NCBI GenBank assembly: GCA_023078685.1
Contig: JALGAS010000003.1
Coordinates: forward strand, 4,774,001-4,838,000
DNA length: 64,000 bases
Source: Neopestalotiopsis rosae
Taxonomy: Eukaryota; Ascomycota; Sordariomycetes; Amphisphaeriales; Sporocadaceae
Direction: 5' to 3'
Shown piece after piece: positions 38,620-48,484 of the stretch. The notes under the pieces are model-generated. The model saw only the letters and a program-made list of their open reading frames with translations, ran no database searches and was not told the origin of the DNA. The position numbers and the translations under genes were made by a program. Positions within the stretch are counted from its first letter, which is position 1; each line of letters opens with the position of its first letter.

Positions 38620-40209
38620 TCAAGTAGACGGCCCAATGACCGTCGATCCACCGCCCAGGTCCGGCCAGCCCGGGACCGAGACGCCCTCGGCCTGGAGGAT
38701 CGTGACAATGTTCTGCATGATGATGAAGACGGACACAGGCACCGAGCCCGAGCCGTACGATCCGTAGGCGGCCTCGAGCTGCGCGAGCGCCGCCAAGAGA
38801 CCGTCGACGTCCGAGTCGTCGGTCCGCTTCTTCTTCTCTTTTTTGGTGCTGGGATTGATGGAGCCTCCCGGGATGGTTGGGTCTGGGGTGATGGAACCCC
38901 CCGGGATGGTGGGATCGGGGGTAATGACACCGCCGGGGATGGTGGGGTCGGGCGTGATGGCGCCTCCCGGGATCGGGAAGCCGGGGACGATGATGCCCTG
39001 GGTGCCCAGGATGGTGGCAATGGTCTGTTCAATCAGGTAAATGTCGAGCGGCGGCGAGGAGCCGTAAGTGGCCTCGAGCAGGGCCAGAAGGGCCTGCAGG
39101 GCGACCACGTTGACGGTGTTGCCCCTTCTACGGTTGGTGCCGGTGGCCTGGGTCTGCTCAATGGAGATACCGTAGGACTGGAGGACCGCGGCAATGTGCT
39201 GGGTGACCAGCCAATCGTCGAGGGAAGGGCGCTCGCCATTGTACTCTTGCAGCAAGGACTCGAATATGGACTTTAGCTTTTCAATGTCGTAGTCGGGGAA
39301 TGATCGTCTAGTGGACGGATAGATTATTGTCGATGTACCGTCAGGTGCCTGGACGATTGTGATACCATACGCAAGAAGGATGTGCTTGATCTTTTCCTCG
39401 ACAATGTAAATGTCATGCGGAGGGCTGGTACCATATTGCTGCCACAGGGACTCGAGAGTCTTTTCAAGGCCGGCCAAGTCATAACCGGCATTCCCGTAGA
39501 CGCCAGCGTCGACGGATGGGTCCCGTCTTCTGGCCTTGCCTGGCGTGATAATGGTCGTGGTGCCATCAGGGGTCGCGATGATGGTGATGCCGTACTTTTT
39601 GAGCTCGGTCTCAATGTCCTTCTTGCGCTTGGTGACATAAGAAGGAGGGTTGTTTCCGAACTGGTGGACCAGAGCTTCGTATTCCAGCTCTAGCGCAGTA
39701 AGATACTTCTTCAGGGCACTCGGGTCGCTACCGCCAAGTACAGGGCCAATGTCGCCTTGTCTCTTGATCTTGCCAAAGGTGATGGTTGTGGAAGTGCCAT
39801 CTGGCGTCTGCACAATTATGATGCCGTACTCCTTGAGTTCCTTCTCAATCTCCTTCTCACGCTTTGCCACGCTCGGGGGCGGCTTATCTCCATATTCCTG
39901 AACCAAGTGCTCGTATTCGAGCTCAAGGGAGACGATGTGGGCTTTGAGTGCATCCGAGTCACCCCAACCGAGCGATGGTCCTCCATCATCCCTCCTCTCG
40001 CGTGGTGGGTTGAGTCCACCCGTGATGGGTGGTCCTATTCCGGGACCACTGGTCGGAACAGCCGTTGGTGTAGAGCCGCCCCAGATGATGGTCGTCCAAG
40101 GGTTTCCAATCTCCCACTGTCTTTCCTCGAGAATCTCCTCCCTTGTCGGCGTGGGTGAGCCATGAGCTAGTGCCACGAGGGCGATGGCGGCAACTCCAGC
40201 CCGGAGCAT
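38620..40209 (-). CDS. Secreted multi-module repeat protein with kexin sites
   Basis: An uninterrupted 529-residue frame. The start at 40209 is chosen because it gives a signal peptide (MLRAGVAAIALVALAHG, then SPTPTREE) and lies about 185 bases below a TATA box; an upstream in-frame ATG at 40407 falls at that box. After a 70-residue leader come six diverged modules, at residues about 72-150, 151-229, 230-302, 303-362, 363-462 and 463-529. Each shares a pattern L-x2-L-E-x2-Y-G-x2-P-P then I-x3-L-x2-Y-G-I-x-I; the first three also have PDGT-x-T-I. Module borders carry dibasic or polybasic sites: RERR, KIKR, ARRR, STRR, NRRR and KKEKKKR. Further KR pairs lie inside modules 1 and 2. A proline-glycine tandem repeat sits in module 5. 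I know no family for it. By layout it is a candidate Kex2-processed peptide precursor; a repeat-built cell-wall protein is the alternative. Confidence 0.85.
   Translation of the reverse strand: MLRAGVAAIALVALAHGSPTPTREEILEERQWEIGNPWTTIIWGGSTPTAVPTSGPGIGPPITGGLNPPRERRDDGGPSLGWGDSDALKAHIVSLELEYEHLVQEYGDKPPPSVAKREKEIEKELKEYGIIIVQTPDGTSTTITFGKIKRQGDIGPVLGGSDPSALKKYLTALELEYEALVHQFGNNPPSYVTKRKKDIETELKKYGITIIATPDGTTTIITPGKARRRDPSVDAGVYGNAGYDLAGLEKTLESLWQQYGTSPPHDIYIVEEKIKHILLAYGITIVQAPDGTSTIIYPSTRRSFPDYDIEKLKSIFESLLQEYNGERPSLDDWLVTQHIAAVLQSYGISIEQTQATGTNRRRGNTVNVVALQALLALLEATYGSSPPLDIYLIEQTIATILGTQGIIVPGFPIPGGAITPDPTIPGGVITPDPTIPGGSITPDPTIPGGSINPSTKKEKKKRTDDSDVDGLLAALAQLEAAYGSYGSGSVPVSVFIIMQNIVTILQAEGVSVPGWPDLGGGSTVIGPST
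38851..38976 (-). repeat. 33-bp coding minisatellite (11-residue units)
   Basis: Almost four copies of a 33-bp unit encode ITPDPTIPGGx-type repeats, residues 412-453 of the secreted repeat protein. The DNA copies differ mainly at synonymous sites, so they are not a very recent expansion. The proline/glycine composition suggests a flexible spacer. Confidence 0.9.
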
Positions 40210-41661
40210 GGCGGCGGATGAGGACTCACGCGGCAGCTCAAGAGTAAAGGCAATTGACGAGGGGTAAAATCCTGAAAGACTAGATGCAGGTGATATCCTA
40301 AAAGATATATTAGTTTCTCCCGGTGTTGATATGTTACTTTCCGTGTCATGCAATTTACCGCGAAGCCCACGACCTGTACCGCTCTCTCTGGCATATTTAT
40401 AGAACATGCGCCCGGATCTCGCTATTGAAGAGAATTATGTAGAGAGTTTAAAATCCGGATTCTTGTTCAAAACGAGGCTATTGCCAATAAAATATAATAT
40501 ACGATATATGAAAATTGGTGCACTATTGCTGTAGTCGGCGCATTACCCGGCTGATTACCCGGGCGAGAGTTGGAGCGGACCTATCAGCAAAGGCGTTACC
40601 GTGACTTCTCCCAATCGGCCGGGAGGATAAGGGCCGTCACAATTAACCAGCAATATGGTCTTGCATGTTCAGTGGCCCAAACTATCACGAGTCGTAGCAA
40701 ATAGCCGCATCTGGCCGCCGTAGCTTTCCTGGTAACGACAAGGTCATGTACTATCACCCGCATCGTTTTGAGGGTCTTGGTACACATATCAAGCAGCGCT
40801 CCATGAAAGAGATTTTCAGAGTTCGATACATGTATCATTGTCTAATTTTAGTCTGGGTCATTCACATGTCAAATGGCCATATTGAAGCTTGCCCAGAGTG
40901 TTCGACTAATCGAGACCACGCCCCCATTGCAACATAATTATAGTGGCGATTTTGCCAGAATCACTCTCTTCACATTGCTCAACGCGATGAAATAAGACAA
41001 CCATGGCCTGTGATTGATAGCTATTGTGAGTAGACAAAAGTTGAAAACTATGAACATTGGTTCAAATTTGCCAAGCACGGGAGTTTCTTGTAGCCCGTAC
41101 CTACAATCGACTGTACGATTTCTGAGATCTGCAGTACTGGCGGCTATCTCCGAATACATTACAGCGGCATGTATCACTACCAGGACATTCCAATTGAATT
41201 TAAGCGATCGGCATACAAGTGTTGTGTTTCATCAATGTGTCTGCAAAGGTTTTTACGAGATTCCGCAGCCCGTTGCATGCGACTCGTCCACGAACGACAG
41301 AGCATAGCGGTCGCTAGATGGAGAAAATGGCATGCAATATGCGAGAAGCAATTATTTGGGCCTCCGTACATAAGAGAAGGTTGGTTTGGAGGCATGGCAG
41401 ACACATCCGTCCAAAATTGATTGTCACATATCATGAATTGTACCCTTCCCCTTGTTCCTTAATTATCTGACAGCTTACTCGTAGCTGATTGTTGGGACAT
41501 GATGAGGTAAACCACATATCTTCGCATATGCAGGAGAAGTTCATTTCGAGGATTTGCTATACCTCTCACTACAGCTCATAAAATTAGAGACTCGGCGTTT
41601 GTGCAGCGGCAACTCGAAACTGCGAGGAGTACTATGCTTGTTACTATACCGTCTCAACTAA
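40210..41661. other. Intergenic region upstream of the repeat-protein gene
   Basis: 1.45 kb holding the TATA box and leader of the repeat-protein gene and the 3' end of the next minus-strand gene. AT-rich patches (around 40480-40510) are present; no coding frame is supported. Confidence 0.5.
40394..40401 (-). promoter_or_regulatory. TATA box of the secreted repeat-protein gene
   Basis: TATAAATA on the minus strand, 185 bases before the chosen start codon. The ATG at 40407 lies just upstream of it and would be outside a transcript starting some 30 bases below the box. This supports translation from 40209. Confidence 0.6.
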
Positions 41662-43644
41662 CTACGCCTGTCTCTGCTTTAATCCCAACGGAGTAACGCT
41701 CACTGTGCTGGGAGTTCCAATCGCAACGTAACCTCCCTCGCATTCATCAGCTATTACGTGGCCTATGCATACCCTTTCAAAACGCCACGCTTTTGCCAAC
41801 TCAGGACCATCACTCATGGAGTTCGCTGCATCCGTGGTCATCATAATAGTATACGGATTATCCCTTAAAAGTGCTGAAAAGTTGTTGAGAAACCCAGGGC
41901 AGCGTCGCCGGCTACCCATTACTAGCGACGATATCGCAGCAGCCAGCACCACCAGTGCCGCCAGCATTAACGTGGCACTCCATCCTGCATTGCAGGCCAG
42001 TGTCGCCTTTGGATTCCAACCAGTCGCGCTGGTAAGATTCATCTGGTAGGCTCCACTGCCAACCCGGCCATTCTGCCCGGCTCCTGTAGTGTACATCCCT
42101 CGGATAGGCTGATACGCGGTGGAGGCGAGCCAGTATGTATTGAAAATTTGGCTGACGCGGGTAGAAAGACTTTGGTCTGTCAAGTTACTCCAATCAGGAG
42201 TCTCACCATTGAACTTGAATGGGTTCTCAGGGTCGAGCAAATAGCCGAAGACGGCTGGTGTTGCTTCAGAATTCCACGAAATATCGTTGGTGACCGTTGA
42301 CACTCTTAGTTGTTCGAGAAAGACATTATCACGACCGTAACCTATAGTATCGAGCTGCGTCCGACTCATCTCCAGGGCATCATGTGAGGTGCGCCGGATG
42401 GCTGCCACAGCACAGCTCCTCTGAGTTGGGGACGACTGCTGGCAAGTTGCATTGACAGTGACGAACGTGTTCGTGAAGGAGCAGGTGCCTACAAATGTAG
42501 TGTTGGAGTGTATAAGATTCGGAGCTCCGATATTCAATTTTCGAGGTGTATCGTCGGTACGAGAAGGATGACCTGGGTCCCAGGTCATGTAGAACGCATC
42601 GGCAGGATCATGCACCTGTTTGTTAGGCCACTTGATCGGGCTGGTCGCCATGTCGATGTGGCAGTCCAGCCACCAGTACGAGGTATTGAAAGAGAACGCT
42701 AGACGCGCCGCATCGGAGCCATAGAGGTAGATTGGGATGCCAATAAGGGAGCTGTGCTCCACTTTCTCCCCCGTGACTTCTATCCAAGCGAGACTCGAAG
42801 ACCCCTCCAGCTGCTCGACCATCGGTATCCTCAAATTGCCGTAGAGATCCTGAGGCTCTGATTTTGAGGTTTCCGGTAACATTTGACGAGACTCCGAACA
42901 AAAAGTCTGCCAGACTGATAGAGTAGTCCGAGGCGCGGGGGTTGTATTGGCCAGCAGCATTATTCAGGTATGCCACATAATAGGTTGCAGTTTGATCCGT
43001 ATCTATTAGAGATACAAACCTTAGAGCGGCTTGTGAGCCAAGCGGAGACAATGACCAAGTTGAAAGCAAGACTGCGGCGATCAGGACGAAGTGCGGATTC
43101 CATGCGCGAAGCGTAAATTGAGTTACCAGGGTTGAGATGACAGTCTGACTTCCTTGAAGCTGTTCCATACTCTGGACGCTTGTTCCTCGTTCTAGCCGAT
43201 AGTATGCGAGTTGGGTCAGAAACCGACCCAATGCAGCAGAGAATAGGATAGGAAAGATAGTGGGGCCCTGTTTGATATTTCTGTCAGCGAGCCTTTTCTG
43301 ATGACTAGTGAGTAGTCCGTAGTCGTGCTAACATAAGAGGCAGCCGTCACCAGTCTAGGAAGCCATATGACTTCGTCCACTGTTTTGCCATGCTTCGAGA
43401 GAGAAACGAGATTGAGCACGATGAAGTAGGTTGCTCCTAAAGCTAGAGCGATGTCGCCGCTGCCAGTCTGCCAGAATGAAGCAGGATCTCTGGCTATCCG
43501 CGGCCTGATATTGAGGCTAGAGTGTGAAGGCGGGACATTGGAAGGATCCAGATCAACCTGCTCTTCAGGAGGCGCTGTCTCATTTTCCAATAAGCTGTGA
43601 GCTGACTGTGTCTGGATCAAAGACTCCGTGGTGATGTTGCTCAT
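41662..43644 (-). pseudogene. Fungal polytopic membrane protein with apparent frameshift
   Basis: Exon 1 (43644-43333) and exon 2 (from 43267) join across a 65-nt intron and read through ASYGPTIFPILF, GRFLTQLAYYRLERG and WSLSPLGSQAALR. These phrases are typical of a widespread fungal membrane-protein family of unknown function. The frame continues to SISLADFLFGVSSNVTGNLK near 42866. The rest of the family pattern (SEPQDLYGNLRIP, then a ~300-residue Cys/Asn-rich outer domain, a last membrane segment near 41990 and GFLNNFSALLRDNPY) is in another frame down to the stop at 41662. Dropping one base from the TTTT run at 42862-42865 (plus strand) would join them; no acceptable intron does. So it is a recent pseudogene or has a sequencing error. 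An annotation pipeline could split it into two genes. The N-terminal ~60 residues are soluble. Confidence 0.7.
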
Positions 43645-44467
43645 CGCTAACGAGAATTTCGAAGCACAAAATGGTAATGGGAGAAAGGATTCTTTGACAT
43701 TCCAGCCTTGTCGACATCTGCGCAACTCCTATTTGATATTTATCTTGTGTGATGAATCAAACACGAGTGGCCCAAAGCCAAATGAAATTCGATTTCTCAT
43801 GGTTGCACAATTGTGCCGCAGGCGACGACTCACAGTGCTCTGAAAACAGAAAGCCGCATACCTATATATTGAAAATGAGCGTAGTAGTGCATTGCATCGC
43901 AAGGCTTTGTTGGGTTCTTCGCCACTATGATCAGCATGCATGCCGGAGCTGAGCCCTGCTGATACGACGGACTTGCAGCAGATTCGCACGTCGCTCTCCT
44001 AAAGCGAGACTTCTTTGGTAGCACAACATGCTGTCACGTCTGGTATGGCGGCATAGCCGTGTTTACAAACTCAAGTGCTAGCCTTCTCATCTAGCCGGGT
44101 GGACAATATGCAACAGTACCTTGGTGTAGGTTGCTGTTTTCGCCCCTCCCTGGTGCGGCACTTATTTGAGCCCCCAACGTCCTGCCACACAATAGACTGC
44201 GTGTAGGCTGCAACAACCACAGTTAGCAAATTAACAGTTCAATTCCAAGTATCTTGAGAAAGAGATTTGCTGCTTCCAAAATTTGTGGATATTCTAAATC
44301 GAGACCGGGAACCTCTAACATAACCCATCTAGCCCAGCTCAAAGGCACCATATCCAGATCCATGCAGTCATGTCAGATGGTTTAAGGAATAATTGAGATC
44401 AGTATGCAAATTCTATATCTCCAATCCTCTGGGATTGGGGGCCTTTTGAATGGTGTCAACGTCCCTC
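43645..44467. other. Intergenic region upstream of the membrane-protein gene
   Basis: 823 bases between two minus-strand genes. It holds the promoter of the membrane-protein gene and the 3' end of the cupin gene; nothing else is recognisable. Confidence 0.5.
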
Positions 44468-45031
44468 CTAGTTCCCACTCTTCTTGACCTCATCACCCAT
44501 CTCACCATAGTCCTCCTCAAGCTTCTTGCCCCCATGGAGAATAGGCGCGCTCTCCTGCAAGAAATACAACATGCGATTCCATTCCGTCTTGCTGGGGTTC
44601 CGCCAGGCGTGCATGGTACCGCGCTGCACCACCAGGTCGCCGCGCTTGAGCAGCTGCGTCTCGCCCGAGTCGAGCACCAGCTCGACCTCGCCCTCGAGCA
44701 CGACGCCGTAATCCAAACTGACGGTGCGGTGCATGGGGGATACGGATCCCGGCGGCGTGTCGACGTAGCGGGCCACGGTGCCGCCCGGCATGACGATTCC
44801 GGGAGGGTCCTTGATCAAGGGCCCGTAGGCGGCAATGTCCTTGCCGTCGTCAAACACCACGGGCCGCTCCGTGGTCACGTAGCCAAGGCCGAACACCACG
44901 CCGTTGAGGATGGTCTGCTCCGGCAGCGGGCTGGGCAGGGTCTTGGACAGGATCGCCTTGCCCTCGGCGTTGTGGTCCGTGATGTACCGGTTGACCTTTG
45001 GCAGGTCGTTGTCCTTGTGTCCGGATGCCAT
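44468..45031 (-). CDS. Single-domain cupin protein
   Basis: A 187-residue intronless gene. The conserved cupin core runs from about residue 90 to 160: SPMHRTVSLDYGVVLEGEVE, then LLKRGDLVVQRGTMHAW. The first motif has one histidine (H101) where classical cupins have H-x-H; H141 is the motif-2 histidine. Metal binding may therefore use H101, an acidic residue and H141, or may be weak. The same SPMHRT..LDYG pattern is common in fungal and bacterial small cupins, several of which sit in aromatic-catabolism or metabolite gene sets. The reaction cannot be told from sequence; dioxygenase, isomerase or decarboxylase activities are all known in the fold. The next gene upstream on the same strand is the monooxygenase-decarboxylase fusion, about 1 kb away. 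Confidence 0.9.
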   Translation of the reverse strand: MASGHKDNDLPKVNRYITDHNAEGKAILSKTLPSPLPEQTILNGVVFGLGYVTTERPVVFDDGKDIAAYGPLIKDPPGIVMPGGTVARYVDTPPGSVSPMHRTVSLDYGVVLEGEVELVLDSGETQLLKRGDLVVQRGTMHAWRNPSKTEWNRMLYFLQESAPILHGGKKLEEDYGEMGDEVKKSGN

Positions 45032-46021
45032 GATTTTCTTATATGTTTTCCCTTGTTTCTCGAAGAGGGTGCGGTTTCACTTGGTTTTTTCTTTTCTGAA
45101 AATCAAGAAAGATGGGAAAGAGAGAGTGGTGAGATGTGAGGATTTGGAAGGAACGGTTCGAGAGAGCTGGGTCTTCTTTGCAATGGATGCGAGGTGGACT
45201 ATGATCGGATTCTTGAGACTGCAACGTTTTATTCCCAAGACCAAGTCAAAAATTTGTTTACCGAATTCGTTTACCGGGCGTAGCTGGACCAAGTGAATTG
45301 CCCCGGATCTTCCAACTCTGAATACGACAAAAGAAGAATTAAGAAAGGATTACAAATGCAAAGGTCCCTGAAAAAGTCCCCAAGAAAAAAGATAACAGAA
45401 AGAGTTCCGTCCCTGAAAAGCCGAATTATCACCCCGCAACCCCGCAATGGCCCTTCCTCAAAAGTCAATCGCTTTGCAGTAGTATACGGACTCTTCGGTG
45501 TTACGCAACGAAACACGACTATAGGAATTGGGGCGGTAAGTGGGGGGAGGGGCCGGTGGCTCGCTCGGCCTTGGCTGGTAAGGTACGGAATCTCGGTGGA
45601 GTTAAGGGGAGAGATTTCCATGTCTACCTAGGTCAGGTAGGAAAACGGGGCGCGACCTAATGTGATTGACTACTGTGTACGCTACAAGCTCGATAGGGGG
45701 AAGCTGAGTAACTGGCTCATCTGCGCTTTTGTGGAAATGATTTTGTGATGGGGTTCAATAGATATTGATGGTGATGAATGTACATCATGATATGCGACGC
45801 ATTATTGTTTACAAGGATGGACCGAGTGCAATGATTTCTGTTAGATATGAATTACTAGCAGAAGACAATCACATATGCATGCATTTGTAATAGACTCGTA
45901 CTTGACATCAGGAGATGGAATGGAAATGTTCAATATTCATGGAAGGAACAACTACCTAATATCAATGTTGACCGCTGATTGTCAGGAACAAATACATATG
46001 CTATCATCAACCGTGACTATC
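45032..46021. other. Cupin promoter region
   Basis: 990 bases between two same-strand genes, with the cupin promoter and leader and the 3' end of the monooxygenase gene. No coding frame or RNA gene is supported. Confidence 0.5.
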
Positions 46022-48484
46022 TCATTCTATCCTCTTGCAAGCAGAGACATCCGGCACGCCGTTGCCTTCCACCACCTTTGCGCTGATGATCTCGTAGACA
46101 GGAATATCTGCCAGGGCGGCTGTGATGTGGTGCAGAGTCGGCAGAGTATCCCAGTTTCCGCGGTCAAACATCAGTACCGGGTAGGCAGACCGCGCGACCT
46201 TATTCACCTTGGCGGGGAAGAGTCTTGCCTCTTCAGCGTGTGGCACCACACAGGCATACTCAACATCGGCCTTGCCTGGCTCGCCGACGGCTGGAATGTA
46301 CTTGTACGTAAGAATGCCATAATCAGCCTCACCACCAATTGTGCCGTGCTCGCTTTCCGGGGCGTCCTCTTTGAGGTCGGGAAGCTCAAAGTCGAGGAAC
46401 TTGGCACCTCTCCATGAGCATTGCGCCTTGTAAGATCCTGCCTCGCGCTGAATGTCAATGTCGCAGAAGATCTTATTCATACCCAGCTCGTCGCGGCCTG
46501 ATACTATCGGGTCTGTCAGACTCTCAAACAGTACGGGAAGTTGAGTGCCAACGATTGATGTGCCGTCCTTCTTTGTGTACTTCACGCCATGGACGTAAAG
46601 ACCACAGTGGTTGTAGCCCTTGCCTCCTAGCCAGGACATGTTGTCTAATGTCGTAATGGAGATGCTTGCGGTACACACAGTTGCAGGGCTTGCGAAACTG
46701 AATTGGGCAGTCGGGAAAAGTGTTTCAAGATATGTCCGCGATGTCTTGAACTTGATAGATGCAGTCTTGAAAGTGCGCTCCAGGTGGTTCGTCCGTGGGC
46801 GTCCAAGGTGGTCCATTCGCGGTCCAGGGAAGGGGCCAAAGCCTATCGGCATTCTCCAGTACATGTCCTTCTTCTGAGACCAGAGCCATCTCTTGAAGAT
46901 GTTTGCAGAGTTGTCGTTCTCATCGTGGCCAAAGTTGTAAGCGGTATACTCCATCACTGTAACTTTCTGTGAGCTTCTCGGCCATCTTAGTCACCATTGA
47001 GAGAACCTACTATTGACCTGGGGCTTTCCGCCAACCCAGTCCCTGCCTGCTTGTCTCGAGTACTCTTGGATGGCATGTCCTCTCTCATATCTGATCTTCT
47101 CATAGAGCTTCAGACGTTCTGGAACTTGGTCGGGTGCTGTTCCAGCTGGGAGAACCGTTGCCAGTGCTGCAGCGTCTTCCATGGCCTGGCCAGCACCTTG
47201 TCCTTGGTCTAGAAATTGTCAGTAATCTCATCTGTATGAAATGAAAAGGAAGCTTACGCGGCGTGAATGGGTGAGCTGCATCTCCGAGAAGAGCGAGCTT
47301 TCCCTTTGTCCATGTTGGGAGCTTGTCCATATCCAGAAGCTGCCAAACTTTGAGTTCCGATGGATCGACCTTGCTAATCAGGTGCTTGACAGCTGGGTCA
47401 AAGTCTTGGTAGACCTTGAGAACCTGCTCAACGCTTCCCTGCTTGTTCCACTCTGCAAGTCATGTCAGTTGAGAATCCTCCTCACGTATATCTGCATCAA
47501 CTCACCATCACCAGGGGTAGCATGCGACTCCGTATCCGGGTGAATCAAGACAAAGTTGAGCATCTCATTGTCGTTGCAGGGATACATGACAATTCGTCGA
47601 TCTGAACCGTACCACATGCTTAGAACACCCTTCTTCTCGACGAGTGGGGCGGTGATGGGGTCTGCAAGAGCAACCTCTCTGGGGATGAGGAAGCGGAAAG
47701 CAGCCTTGCCCGAGCCAAAGAGCTTGGATTGGCCACCATCAATGGCCTTTCTGGTTTTTGACTATTTGAATGTCAGTCATATGCCCCGAAATGAATTGAA
47801 TCTGATCTAGACTTACGTAGATGCCGTCAGCGCCAACAACAACGTCGGCCTCCTCTGTCGTGCCATCGGCGAAAATGACTTTGCCGGCCTCGGCGTCAAC
47901 CTCGACCACCTTTGCAGCAGTCTGAAGCGTCGCAGCTGGGTTCACTCCCTCTGAGCTCGTGGCAACCTTCTTAAGCTTGTCGTGGAGCGAGACGCGATGG
48001 ACAAGGTGCCAAGGGTGCTGCCACATTTGGTTGGTGCCGCTAACGTCCAACTCATGGACAACACCGCCGGTGCTGTGGTACTCCTTCAAAGTGTTCATCT
48101 GCGTGCCGCCAAACTCCTCGGCAAAGATGCCCCAGCGGCGAAGAACACCATTGGAGTTGGGCGCCAGATGAACTGCGGCGCCCGTCTCGTTGGCAAAGCT
48201 TGATTGTTCAAAGATCTACAAGTCCCGTGTGTCAGTAATGTCCCCGTGTGGCACAATAGGCAAGAACGGATGGTAGCTACCTTGATATCGTGTCCCTGGC
48301 GCCGAAGGGCAATGGCAGCCGACAGACCACCCAAGCCAGCTCCTACGATGACAATCTTTAGAGGCTTGGGGTAGTCGTGGACAAGCGGGTTGTGTGCGAT
48401 CCCGTTGGTCGTTCCATTGGTGGCAGAATGTACCCCATTGGTATGGCCATTGGTAACGCCATTAGAGACGCCATTGGTTGCCAT
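46022..48484 (-). CDS. FAD monooxygenase fused to acetoacetate-decarboxylase-like domain
   Basis: Six exons (48484-48281, 48215-47817, 47761-47506, 47452-47258, 47208-47011 and 46956-46022) with introns of 49-65 nt and consistent phases give 728 residues. The N-terminus is a low-complexity run of NG-containing tripeptides. Residues 42-416 are a salicylate-hydroxylase-like flavoprotein: GAGLGG at 48-53, VVGADGIY for the DG motif, and LLGDAAHPFTPHQGQGAGQ around 343, which binds the FAD ribityl/phosphate. From about residue 455 the protein becomes an acetoacetate-decarboxylase-like beta domain. GRDELGMNK (571-579) probably places the Schiff-base lysine (K579). A two-step hydroxylation/decarboxylation or ring-modification reaction is a reasonable guess; the substrate is unknown. 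The last intron sits before the decarboxylase-like part. Confidence 0.9.

Noticed and set aside
40209..40407. 66-residue N-terminal extension of the repeat protein
   Set aside because: It would remove the signal peptide from the N-terminus and start next to the TATA box, outside the likely transcript.
44450..45139. 229-codon plus-strand frame
   Set aside because: It is the antisense shadow of the cupin gene; its codon pattern follows the cupin frame and no domain is seen.
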